Source: Rhizomys pruinosus (Eukaryota; Chordata; Mammalia; Rodentia; Spalacidae). Taken from it: DNA of 64,000 bases. Positions within the stretch are counted from its first letter, which is position 1. Each line of letters starts with the position of its first letter. The DNA is taken from contig VZQC01012261.1 of assembly GCA_009823505.1 (NCBI GenBank), forward strand, positions 1,099,936 through 1,163,935. The letters run 5' to 3'. Positions 54,351-64,000 of this stretch are shown piece after piece. A program made the position numbers and the translations under genes. The notes beneath the pieces were generated by a model. The model was not told the DNA's origin, made no database searches, and was given only the letters and a program-made list of their open reading frames with translations.

Positions 54351-56181
54351 AAGAACATTCTCAAGGGGACACAGGAGCAGGTACTATGTAATTTGATTTT
54401 CAACACTCTATTCTAGTTTTATTATGAAAATGTTTTTTAAGTAATTGAACACAAACCTGAGATCTTTAAGATGCAATTGTCTTAGTATGTTCTGCTCAAA
54501 CATCTATGTAGAAATCTCCATACCCAAGGAAATGTTCTTAGGCAGTGGAAATCTTGGGTAAGGTGAGGCAGGGCAGAATGGCAGGGCTCTCATGACTGGT
54601 ATTGGTGGTCTTATGGAAAGTACATAAAGATAGCCCAGGTTCCTTTCAACATGGAGGTTAGAGAGAGAGAAGAATGCAGTCTACAGGGAAGTGGAGGTCT
54701 TACCAGGCTCTGTATCTTTCAAGGTCTTGGAGGTCTTGGTTTTAGACTTCCAGCCTCCAGGTTGGGAGAATATTTCAATATTTATATTTTATACTTATTG
54801 ATTTCATATTTTATTATAGCACCCCAAACAATTTTCAGGTACACTTGTTAAATCCCATATTTTACTGAGAATCCTTCACCCTTCATCTTTCATTTTTCAG
54901 AAAGCTACATCTCTATCAGTACCCTGTACTTATCACTAAAACTGAAAATTGATGAAGGCCCTGAAACCTTATTTCTCTTGCAAGTTAACAGATTATGTTG
55001 CTATATTTTTAAGGATGTTGGAAAAGACATGTTTCCTAGGTCAGAGATAAAAGACTTTATTTCTCTTGGTAATAGCTCTGTTGTTTTAGCATTTGTGTTA
55101 TCTCCTGAGCTGCAGCATCAGGGGACCAATGGCTGCACATGTGGTAAACTGTGGAACCATATTTAACAAGCCTAACATTTTATGATGGGTAGTAAATATG
55201 CCTCCCCTTTTCTTTTGATGAAGAAACTAACTCAAGCTTCCAAAACTTCCTGTTATACAAACATCTGTGGGAGAAAAATCATCCACTGATAAATGTGATC
55301 AGTATCTGCTTTAAAGTCATCTGGAATCATGAAAGATCAGCGAGGAATCATTACTCATCACTTACTGTTTCCAGTTGTCTTTGCCTGACATAACAGGACA
55401 TCTTTCTATGCATGGCAGTTTACAGCAACAGACTCAGGTTACTATGAAGAGTTCTCTGAAGTTTTTGTCTATGCAGCTCCTTAGTCTTTCATTCTCTGTT
55501 CTGCACATCATGGTCATTTCTGGTCCTGAGTTTCTATCTCTATCTTCTCAACTGAATGTCATGTCTGTGTCTCTGCTGCAGCCCCTATTCCCCATGCCTC
55601 AATTAAAAAGATGTTCCTGGGTAGAAAGGGGCTGACTGCCAGGCTTGCCAAATCCAGCATCCTTCTCTCAGATGGTACTGCACTATTTCCTTCTGAATGT
55701 CTAACACAGACCCTAACGTTTGTGCAATTTTCTATTCATTACAATGAGATTACAAACCTGATACTAATTACCCAATTGCCAATTCTACTCCAACATGGTA
55801 GAAGCAGATACCCTCTTTTTCTCCCCCCAACAACTTCTGGAGCAGTTACCAGAAATTATTAGCATTTAAGTTACATAGACATAAAACTAAAATTAATTAG
55901 ATACCTAAAGAGGGACAAAATCATATGATAGTTACTCTGAAGCATAACGTGCTTCCTTTTCCATTTGTGCTTTCCCAAAGCAGAAACTGCTGTTTCTCAG
56001 CAGGGCTGAGGAGGCCAGTCTGTCTGCAGGCAAGCTAAGAAGGTGAAGGAAGTGTCAGTCAAAAAAGCCTTGAAGGCTGGCTTCTTTGAAAGTGTGGCTC
56101 ACCATCAAACCTTTGGGAAATGTCAAATTGATTTCTTTGATAGTTTCTTATACTTTAGAGTATATGTTTAAATAACATATG
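54351..56181. other. Unassigned, apparently unique sequence
   Basis: The longest quiet stretch. Plus frames of 83-86 codons at 55,375-55,862 overlap but have no recognised motif or splice context. No repeat named. Confidence 0.5.
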
Positions 56182-56515
56182 GCCCATCAGTATTCACTGA
56201 GAATTGGTTCCTGGACCCCCACAGGTACTAAAGTCTAAGTATATCCAAGCCCCTCTACAATATGGTGTAAAATTTCCATAAACTGTTTATTTCAGATTAT
56301 CTCTAGATTATTTATAATATCCAATCTAAGGTAAATGTTATATAAATAGTTATATGCTGATTGTTTAGAGAATAATAATAAAAGTCTTTACATGTTCAGT
56401 ACAGGTGTATGTTTATATCAAAAAGTTTTAACCCAGGGTTTATTGGAATCTGTGGATACAGAGCACATGATGTAGATACAGAATGGTAGGAGAGAATGTG
56501 GCTGTAACTTCATTT
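56182..56515 (+). mobile_element. MER2/Tigger1-like DNA transposon relic
   Basis: GAATTGGTTCCTGGACCCCC, ATTATCTCTAGATTATTTAT, TTACATGTTCAGTACAGGTG and GGAATCTGTGGATACAGAGC appear in the order of the eutherian non-autonomous pogo element MER2. Non-coding. Confidence 0.75.
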
Positions 56516-57311
56516 TTCTTAGGTCAGAATGGCAGTGTTTCATCATTCATCACGAAAAGCGGTGGCTTACATACCTCTTTTGTTGATGGGAAAGAGGCCA
56601 TTTTCCTGGGAAGGACGAAATTCTACAGCCTAAAGCACACACACCAAAGCTGAAGGTTCAATCAGAGAAGTGATTTCCTGCTGCATAGAGTCACTTATTT
56701 TAGCAATTAACTCAGGACTGGCTTAGTGGAGCAGCAGAATTGTGAGGAGAGTCTGTCACTCACTTTACCGAACTTTTTCCAAAGTGAACTAAATAAACAG
56801 GCCCAGTGAGCATGCCCTGGCTTACTCCCCACCCTTTCTCATCTGTGATCTTTCATCTATCTTTCTATTAAGTTTTCATAATAATTGTATATATACTTAA
56901 CTATATTATGATATTATGAAACAAAATAAGGTTCAGCAAACAAATTTGCACTTGTTCCACATTGTTTTCAAAGTGTTCCATATCTTTCTTTATGATAGAC
57001 ATTCTGTCATGTCAAAACAATAATCTCAATTTTCTACTTTGTTAATTATTTGCTTATAGCTTTATGAGTATTTGGGTATAGAAAGAGTACATCAAATGAT
57101 GGTGAGACACTGGTAAGATTAGTTAGCCAAACATGGGGCAAGAAAGGTTGCTTATGGAATATGTAGAAAAACAGACATCACCCTTAGGTGAGCTGTTATC
57201 ATTTCTCATGGTTTAATAGTGAAGCACAACACGGTGACAGTAGACATGGGTGAAGTTTTGTATGTCATGTTTTGTAAAATGAAGTTAATAATACTATGCA
57301 ATCAAGTGAGA
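56516..57311. other. Unassigned AT-rich sequence
   Basis: No gene or named repeat recognised. Confidence 0.5.
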
Positions 57312-59990
57312 AAATTTTAAAAATATTTTATTGAATTCTTTAATATTTCCTACAGAACATCTTAATCATCGTTATGCTTCCTTCCCCAGTGGCTCCCTCC
57401 CACACTCACACACATACTGGGCTTCATGCATTCTGTCATTGATGTTAAGGTTATCGAGTCAAGTTAGTGTCCCCAAATGTCCCTCAGTGCAAGTTCATCC
57501 ACTAAGGTCTAGTCAACTTATCTAGAGTTCCTCCCTTTAAGAAGATCAGTGGTTCTCACCCCGTAGTAATCACCCGTCTATAATTCTTCTGCTAAGGTTG
57601 GGGTCTGCTGCCTATTTCAAAACATACTTCTATGCTGGGTTTTTGTGTGCTTGGGTTTTCATAGGTCTTGCATATTGACACCATTGCTATAGGTTCACAT
57701 GTGTATGGTTTCAGGAGCCTTTAAGACTCTATTTCAATATGGTCATGCACCTCCTCCCTTGGCACCTGCAACTTTCTGCTGTCTCTTCTGCAGTGCTCCC
57801 TGAGCCCTGGGTGGGTGAAGTTTAATATAAGAGACCTATATCTAAGGACCTGCACTCAGCAGACTCTTATTCTCTATGCTTTGGCTGTCTGTGTCCTTTT
57901 CTGTTCATGGGCCTCTGCTGTGTTAGGGAGCTTCATTGATGAGAGTTGAGAGGGGCAATTGTATTCTCTCTACCCCTTTTTCTGTTATGTTCCATGGGCC
58001 TTAGTATAGAAGTTCTATTGTAGGTATGCCACCTAACATTGGGGATTTCATGGACAATCTCCATGTGAGCAGTTGTATAACTCTGGAATAGTCACCATCT
58101 GTTGCAAGAGAAGCTTCTTTGATGAGTGGTGGCTGGCATACTTAGACAAGCATAATGATCCCATATTTAGAACATAGTAAGAAATTACACTTGTCTAGGG
58201 ATGTGACAGACTTGTGGTTTTCTCTAAGATCTATGACCTCTCCAGCCATGTGTATTTGGCTCTATTTACAGTACCACACATGAGTTCTTTCTCATTGAGT
58301 GGATTTTAAATCCAATTAGGCAGCTGTTGATTAACTCAAAGATAAAAATGGGACTACTATGTCAACGTAGTTTGCTGTGCCAGTTACTGTTGTGGTTATT
58401 AGACCTTGAAAATGGGATCGGACCATTGATTGATTTTTCTCTCATAGCAGCTTACATGGTGTTCTCCCAAACTATGAATGAGAGCTAGCCTTCAGAGAGG
58501 TGCCATCCAGGTCAGTTCCAGCTGTATTGTTCCAAATCCTGTGTCCAAGTACGTCCTGTCTTCAGAAGTAGGGTCTTACCTTCAAGTTCTGGGGGGTAAT
58601 CAAAGTCAATAGCAATACCCTGTGTAATTTTGGGAGTCTCTTGGACTACTCTAGACAACAACTCAAAGGGAGGTTTCTCGTGTCTGGCACTGTTTCTTGT
58701 TATATAGTCCAGCTATACTCATGGACTCATGTAGAGATATTGTATGTGTAATTTTTCAGTAGGTTTTTGAACTAATATGTTTCCCTCCAGTTTTTCATAT
58801 CAGCCAAGCCCCCCCATTTGACCCTCCCTCCTCCTTCCCTGGTTAACATACCTCTATTTCCCCCATTTTACTGTTGATAGAGCCTGATTCCTATGGTTCC
58901 CCCTTCTCTTGAGCTCCTTCTCCCACTTTCCCTCCATGGTTCAATATAACTTTCCCCTCCCCTCTCCCATTTGAATACCCCATTTTACCCTTGGTAACTC
59001 CTATCTCCTACTATTCTTCCCTTTAAGTTCCTTCTGTCTCGTCACTTCCCAGGTACCTTTCCATTTTCCTGGTCCTTGCAGTTACATCGGGATACATATA
59101 CATACTCACATATTGGGATTTGGTACTAGGATCCACATATGAGGGATAACATTCATCATTTGTTTTTCTGAGTCTGCATTATTTCATTTAATATAACTGT
59201 TTTTTGGTCCCATCCATTTACCTCCAGATTTTATGATTTCATCTTTCTTTACCATTGAGTAGAACTCTATTGTTTTTCATTATCCACTTGTCAGTTGAGA
59301 AATACTTAGGTTGCTTCCATCTCTTAGCTATTATGAAAAGAGCACTGACAAACATAGATGTACAAGTATCTCTCCAGTAGGATGAGTCCTTTAGGTAAAT
59401 GCCAAGGAGTGCTATAACTGAATCATATGGCAGGTTCATTTTTAGATACTTAAGAGTTTTCTACACTGCTCTTCATTCATAATGGTTGCATGAGTTTGCA
59501 ATCCCACCAGCAGTAAATGACTGTTCCTCTTTCTCCATGTCCTCTCCAGCATTTGGTATCATTTATTCTCTTGATCTTAGCCAGTATAACTGAGGTAAGG
59601 TAAACTCTTAAAGTACTTTTAGTTTGTATTTCCCTAATTACTAAGGATGTTGAACACTTTTTAAGCTGTTTCTTACCTATCTTTATTTCTTCTCTTGAGA
59701 AGTCTCTGTTCATATCCATAGCCCACCTCTTAATAGGGTCATTTGCTTCCTTGATTGTTTGTTTTTGAGTTCTTTATATATTCCAGATGTTAAGTTTCTG
59801 TCAGATGTGTCACTGCTGAAGATTCTCTCTGACTCTGTGAGTTTTCTCATCACTTCCTTGGTTGTTTCTTTTGCTGTACAGAAGCTTTTTAATTTAATTA
59901 GGTTCCAATTGTTGATTGTTGACCTTAATTCCTCAGCAACTGATATCTTATTTAGAAAGTCTGTTCCTACACCTATATCTTATTTTTTTT
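57312..59990 (-). mobile_element. L1 (Lx-type): ~1.8-kb 3' UTR and ORF2 C-terminus
   Basis: Antisense tail (TTTAAAAATATTTTATTGAA), a long 3' UTR that inverts the blocks of 5.9-7.5 and 44-45 kb (GCAGTGCTCCCTGAGCCCTG, CTATGACCTCTCCAGCCATG), a C/T-rich zone (58,800-59,050), then ORF2 from about 59,110 to 59,985 in broken frames (59,719-59,477 legible). Cut at 59,990 by the L1-ERV chimera. Confidence 0.8.
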
Positions 59991-61115
59991 ACTTTTTGTC
60001 TTTTTACTAAGACCTCAAGTTTTATACCTGAAATATAATTTCTCAGGCCTTACTGATTATATTTTTGGTATACATTCCTTTGGATGTTTAAGGCCACACA
60101 GCCCAGATTAACCAAGGTTTTTGTTTTCTCAAGGTCAGTTGAGGATCTGGTCCTCAGGGGTCATGTGTGTTTTGGGGGTAGAGGGAACCCCTGGCTCCTT
60201 TTGGCTTTTCATTTACCAGTTCCATCCACTCGAGGACAAAGTCAGGTCTTGCATGAGCATGAACAGACTTTCCTCTTTATAGACTGGACATTGACTGAAG
60301 TCCCATTAGTGGATCTCCAAGACCTCCATGCACAGGAAGACTGGTAACTCACATTTGCAGGACATTTCAAGAGATGCCCCCATGCATAGTCCCCTGGGAC
60401 TTAGTTGACCTCTGAGGGCAAGGAGCAAAGTTATCCTTTAAGTCCTTCGGCCAAATTGGTATGGGCATCAAGTATGGTCATTAGGCATCCAGAAAGGCTA
60501 AGTTACACCATCCCGATACTTTTTTTTTTTTTTTGGTCTTTTGGAGACAGGGTTTCCCTGTAGCCCCAGCTGTCCTGGAACTCACTCTGTAGACCAGGAT
60601 GGCCTTGAACTCACAAGGATCCACCTGCCTCTGCCTCCCAAGTGCTAGGATTAAAGGCATGTGCCACCACACCCAGCTCATCCTGATACTTTTCATACTG
60701 TAAAGCTCAAGCAGCCTTGTATAAGAAATACTAAGAAGCACCCCCATAAAATAAATACTGTGGTTAGACACAATGTCATGACAAACTAGTTTTTTCTCAT
60801 TCTTTTGATTTTATCTTACTCTAAAATATTCATACATACCCTCCACCCATACACCAAAATTCCAAAGTCTGAAAATAAATGGTAGGTTAATTCTAGAACC
60901 TGTTAAGGGATTCACAATATAAGAGCACAGTTGTTTTGATCAGGAGGAATATAACATTAACGTTGCTCAGTTTGCCTTACAACTAGGTACTTGGTGCTAG
61001 CATCCACAGATGAGGGATATCATTTGTCATTTGTTTTCCTAGGACTGTGTTACTTCACTTAACATAATATCTTCTAGTTCCATCCATTTACCTGCAAAGT
61101 TCATGATGTCATCTT
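59991..61115 (-). mobile_element. Second L1-ERV chimeric retrocopy, hosting a B1
   Basis: Same architecture as 20,636-21,845: ORF2 end (61,110 to ~60,990), L1 3' sequence, join at CTCAAGCAGCCTTGTATAAG (60,707), ERV internal segment to about 60,010, then an A-rich tail read as T-rich at 59,983-60,005. Inserted into the older L1 at 59,990. A B1 lies inside it. Confidence 0.68.
60509..60693 (-). mobile_element. B1 SINE with 15-bp target-site duplication
   Basis: Full-length antisense B1 flanked by CATCCCGATACTTTT (60,509-60,523) and CATCCTGATACTTTT (60,679-60,693). The chimera at 21.2 kb has the empty site (GCCTGATACTTTT). Confidence 0.95.
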
Positions 61116-61215
61116 TCTTTTTTTTCTCTATTTTTAAATTTTTTTCTATTACTTCTTTAGTTTTTTTTTTCATTTTTTAACAATAAGTAATAATTTATGA
61201 GTACAAGCATCCTCC
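61116..61215 (-). mobile_element. L1 3' tail fragment
   Basis: T-rich tail (CTATTTTTAAATTTTTTTCT) then AACAATAAGTAATAATTTAT and ACAAGCATCCTCCATGTAA, the 3' terminus of an antisense L1 whose body continues, in duplicate, at 63,200. Cut by the ERVL/MaLR-like element. Confidence 0.6.
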
Positions 61216-61240
61216 ATGTAAGACAAACTAGAACAGAAAT

Positions 61241-61259
61241 TGGTACCAGAAGAGTGGGG
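61241..61259 (+). promoter_or_regulatory. tRNA-Leu-type primer binding site
   Basis: TGGTACCAGAAGAGTGGGG differs from the Leu-tRNA complement expected of ERVL elements mainly by two extra bases, and sits five bases after the LTR remnant. Confidence 0.6.
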
Positions 61260-62407
61260 TATTGCTGTGACAGACCTGACCTTGGTGTTTTGGGGAAGGA
61301 TTGTGGAGGCATTTGGAACTTTGGGCTGGGAAGATCATTGAATGCCTAAAGATTGTTGCTGTGGAACTTGGAGCAGTTTTGCTGAAGGATTTGTAGAAGA
61401 TGGAGGCCTGGCTTGTGAAGTTTCTAGTTTCAAAGGGGAGCAGAGATCATCAGGACTGTGTAATCTGTGGGTTCTGGTCAGCTGGGGCTGTGGAGAATCA
61501 GCTGTAAGTAACAAGAGACCAGAACCTGAAGTGAAACTTTTGTGGTACTGGGGCAATTGATGCTGGTTAGCTGGGGCTGAAAAATCAGCTGTAAGTAACA
61601 AGAGACCAGCATCACTGAGGTGAAATCTTCTGGGGAGAATATCTTCAAGGTCAGCACACAGAAGCTGTGACCCAGAAAGGGCCTGAGCCTCCATCTCGAG
61701 CCAGAAGCCGGACTTGGTAACGTGTAAGAGTCTCCTATATGGTTCCGGTGTTGAAATTTGAGGGGGTCACAGAGAGCAGCCGAGGCTTGGCACTGTGAGA
61801 GGTCAGGAAAGACCATTGGTGGAAGTGCACCTCGGTTGCAGTGAAGACCCCAGGATTGCAGGGGTCATGGAGAGAAGCTGAGGCTTTGCACCAGGAGAGG
61901 TCAGAAGAGACCATTGGTGAAGGTGCTGCCTCAGTTTCAGTGGCGACCCCAGCTTTTTGGAGGTGCCAGGACCATGGGATGACCACCAAGAGCAGCAGCA
62001 GGTGTGGAATGGAGTTAGCCTGGGCCTGCAAGATGAGCTGTGTGTGCCACGGATGGCAGAGTCGGAGAGGGGGAGCTGCCAAAACCTTTTAGAGCCCAGA
62101 AGATTGTGAGTGAGTCCCAGGTGTCCAGGCTTGAGCTACTCTGCTGGACTTAGGTTTTGTTTAACAGTGCCTGATTCTTCCCTTTGAAATAAAACAGTAC
62201 TTGTTTTGGATTTTACAGCAGCCCACAGTTAAGAGACTTTTAATAGACTGAACTTTTAAGCGTTTGGACATTTTAAGGACTGTGGGGCTTTTAAGGATGT
62301 ACTGTCTTAGGTTGTGATTAATGTTAACATCATACTTTGGGGATAAGAACTGGAAAGGTGGTGGTTTAATAGTGATGTTTTGTGTGTCAAATTGACAAGG
62401 GGTCAAT

Positions 62408-62814
62408 TGTGCTGGATAGCTTCAGTGTCAACTTGACACACCTGGGTTGAGGGAGACTCAATTGGGGAATTGGCTCCATTGGATTGGCCTGTGGCCACAT
62501 CCGTGGAGTATTGTCTTGATTGTCGAGCAATGTGGGAGGATCCAGCCCACAATGAGTGTTGCCACCCTGGGCAGGTTGTTGTGTACCATATAAGAGGGCA
62601 GGCTGGGCATGAGCCAGGGGAGCAATCCAGTGAACAGCATTCCTCCATGGCTTGTGCTTCAGCTTCTGCTTCCAGGTTCCTGCCCTGAGTTCTTGCCTTG
62701 GGCTCCCTGAGTGAGAACTGTGACCCAGGAGATGTAAGCTGAATAAACCCTTTCCTCCCCAAGTTGGTGTTGGTCAGAGTGTTTTGTCACAGCAATGGAA
62801 GACAAGCTAGGACA
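62408..62814 (+). repeat. 3' LTR of the ERVL/MaLR-like element
   Basis: TGTGCTGGATAGCTTCAGTG ... AAGCTAGGACA, 407 bp. TATA-like TATAAGA at 62,589 and AATAAA at 62,742 fit U3 and R positions. Confidence 0.75.
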
Positions 62815-63130
62815 GTAGATCTCCAAGACCTCCCTGCACAGGAAGACTGGTGACTCATATTTGCAGGACATTTCAAGAGATGCCCCCATGCATAATCCCC
62901 TGGGACTTAGTTGACCTCTGAGGGCAAGGAGCAAAGTTATCCTTTAAGTCCCTCGGCCAAATTGGTATGGGCATCAAGTATGGTCATTAAGCATCCAGAA
63001 AGGCTAAGTTATACCATCCCGATACTTTTTTTTTTTTTTTGGTCTTTTGGAGACAGGGTTTCCCTATAGCCCCAGCTGTCCTGGAACTCACTCTATAGAC
63101 CCCCTGGCCTGCAAAGTTCATGATGCCATT
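62815..63130 (-). repeat. Partial duplicate of the chimera with B1 remnant
   Basis: Repeats 60,305-60,600 closely (CTCCAAGACCTCCCTGCACA; GGAGCAAAGTTATCC; CCATCCCGATACTTTT plus B1 start). The B1 breaks at about 63,104 and the text jumps to CCTGCAAAGTTCATGATG, known from 61,092. It shares the B1 at the same site as 60.5 kb, so it is a genomic duplication, not a separate retrotransposition. Confidence 0.8.
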
Positions 63131-64000
63131 TTTCTTTTTTTTCTGTTTTTTTCTCGATTTTTAAATTTTTTTTCTATTATTTCTTTATTTTTTCATTTTT
63201 TTAACAATAAGTAATAATTTATGAGTACAAGCATCCTTCATGTAAAACCAATTTGCAAGCAGTTGTGCCCAAACCCACACAGCCCAAGGGTCCCACCACC
63301 CAGCTGGGGGGGGCTTCTATGTATAATCAGGTTGATCAAATAAGTGTCCAGTCTATATTGCTGTAGTTTCACCATTCACCCCAATCGCAGCCCTTACATT
63401 CTAACACATCCCCTCTGACGCAGATTGTGCCCTAGGCTTAGAAAAGGGACACAGGTGGATGAGAAACAAAACAGTCTACTTTCTCTGGAGCTGTTGTTTT
63501 GGACTCTGGTCAATTCTGGCTGTTTCCTTTCATGGGCTGACAGTACTAATTGTTATGGTAGGTTACTTTGGTATAAACACAGATGTTTGGATGGTATGTT
63601 AATCCATTAATTATGTTTTTTTCTGTAAAATATGACAGGGTCTTACTGTGGCTTATAACATCTCCTAACCACTAGAGGATGTAAGCTTGCACAGTATTTC
63701 TAGGCAGATGAGGTGTAGCTGGTGCTGTCGGAGGAGTCTTGCTTGACTCAGGGAGACCTATATTTGCTTTATTGGTTTAGTGGCCTTTGGTAACACTCTC
63801 TGGTATTCCAGAGACCAACTGTACACTTGCAAGTGCTGTCTCAATACATCTTTCCCATGCTTACATCAGGTCTTTGACAGCAGGGCCTTATCACCTCTCT
63901 TCTTGCAGGTATCCCAGTTTATAGGCAAGAAGCCTTTACCTTTTGGGGGGCCTTGGATCCCCTGGCCAACATCTCCAGGGTAGAATAATCCATTGCTGAT
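63131..64000 (-). mobile_element. L1 3' tail and 3' UTR, running off the window
   Basis: T-rich tail, AACAATAAGTAATAATTTAT, ACAAGCATCCTTCATGTAAA, then the 3' UTR parallel to 30.2-31.15 kb and 28.2-28.95 kb (GGTAGGTTACTTTGGTATAA, GGTAACACTCTCTGGTATTC, CCAACATCTCCAGGGTAGAA). ORF2 would lie beyond the window end. Confidence 0.7.

Larger units (their letters stand above)
61216..62814 (+). mobile_element. ERVL/MaLR-like non-autonomous LTR element, 5' LTR lost
   Basis: A ~20-bp remnant of the 5' LTR end (AGACAAACTAGAACA) precedes a tRNA-Leu-type primer site (61,241), then ~1.15 kb interior and a complete 3' LTR (62,408-62,814) ending in the similar AGACAAGCTAGGACA. The interior has imperfect internal repeats (AATCAGCTGTAAGTAACAAG at about 61,497 and 61,581; GACCATTGGTG at 61,812 and 61,909) and no gag-pol. 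Confidence 0.7.

Noticed and set aside
55375..55862. Possible exon or small gene from overlapping frames of 83-86 codons
   Set aside because: No recognisable motif, no convincing splice pair, ordinary composition; chance frames are expected.
61335..62092. Minus-strand frames of 112-119 codons in the ERVL/MaLR-like interior
   Set aside because: Antisense to the element and overlapping one another; no retroviral motif. Attributed to GC-richer, repetitive interior sequence.

Overview
This is vertebrate nuclear DNA from a rodent. B2-type SINEs (tRNA-derived head, 'GGCTGGAGAGATGGC' start), B1 SINEs, ID and B4/RSINE1-type SINEs, LINE-1 copies with rodent-type long 3' UTRs, MaLR-like LTRs and ancient MIR, Tigger/MER2 and L1M relics together point to a muroid rodent. 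The abundant young B2 subfamily, with an internal 17-bp duplication and an unusual 3' tail, is unlike the mouse and rat B2 I know, so I suspect a lineage outside Mus/Rattus. The species cannot be fixed from sequence alone.

No intact host protein-coding gene can be supported. The window reads as intergenic or deep intronic DNA, well over half of it recognisable transposon. Coding sequence is limited to broken L1 ORF1/ORF2, an endogenous retrovirus (ERV) with only a nine-codon gag start, a possible antisense processed pseudogene near 12.1-12.6 kb, and one weak candidate microexon at 9,619-9,652.

Layout: 0-8 kb is packed L1, SINE and ERV, including an L1 5' end with ORF1 in one frame broken by three stops (1.5-3.5 kb), an ERV internal fragment (3.5-5.7 kb) and a long L1 3' UTR carrying a 25-bp G-rich minisatellite. 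8-16 kb is mostly unique AT-rich DNA with scattered SINEs and a Tigger-like relic. 16-22 kb holds L1 3' ends, including an L1-ERV chimera. 22-27 kb is SINE-rich with an old L1M. 27.5-32.4 kb is one L1 insertion bounded by a 16-bp target-site duplication but holding three serial 3'-UTR units. 32.4-37.4 kb is an ERV (two LTRs, tRNA-Gln-type primer site) that split a B1; the B1 halves keep their own target-site duplication. 37-46 kb is mostly unique DNA with microsatellites, a B2 dimer and a 31-bp minisatellite. 46.5-53.5 kb is a nearly full-length antisense L1 with a monomeric 5' UTR, broken by a single-N assembly join. 54-57 kb is quiet. 57.3-64 kb is stacked antisense L1s, a second L1-ERV chimera, an ERVL/MaLR-like element and a local duplication.

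The elements are not a functional system. Their interest is stratigraphic: target-site duplications and split elements give a readable order of insertions, and several L1 copies appear to carry foreign or repeated 3' tails. I found no convincing undescribed biological system.
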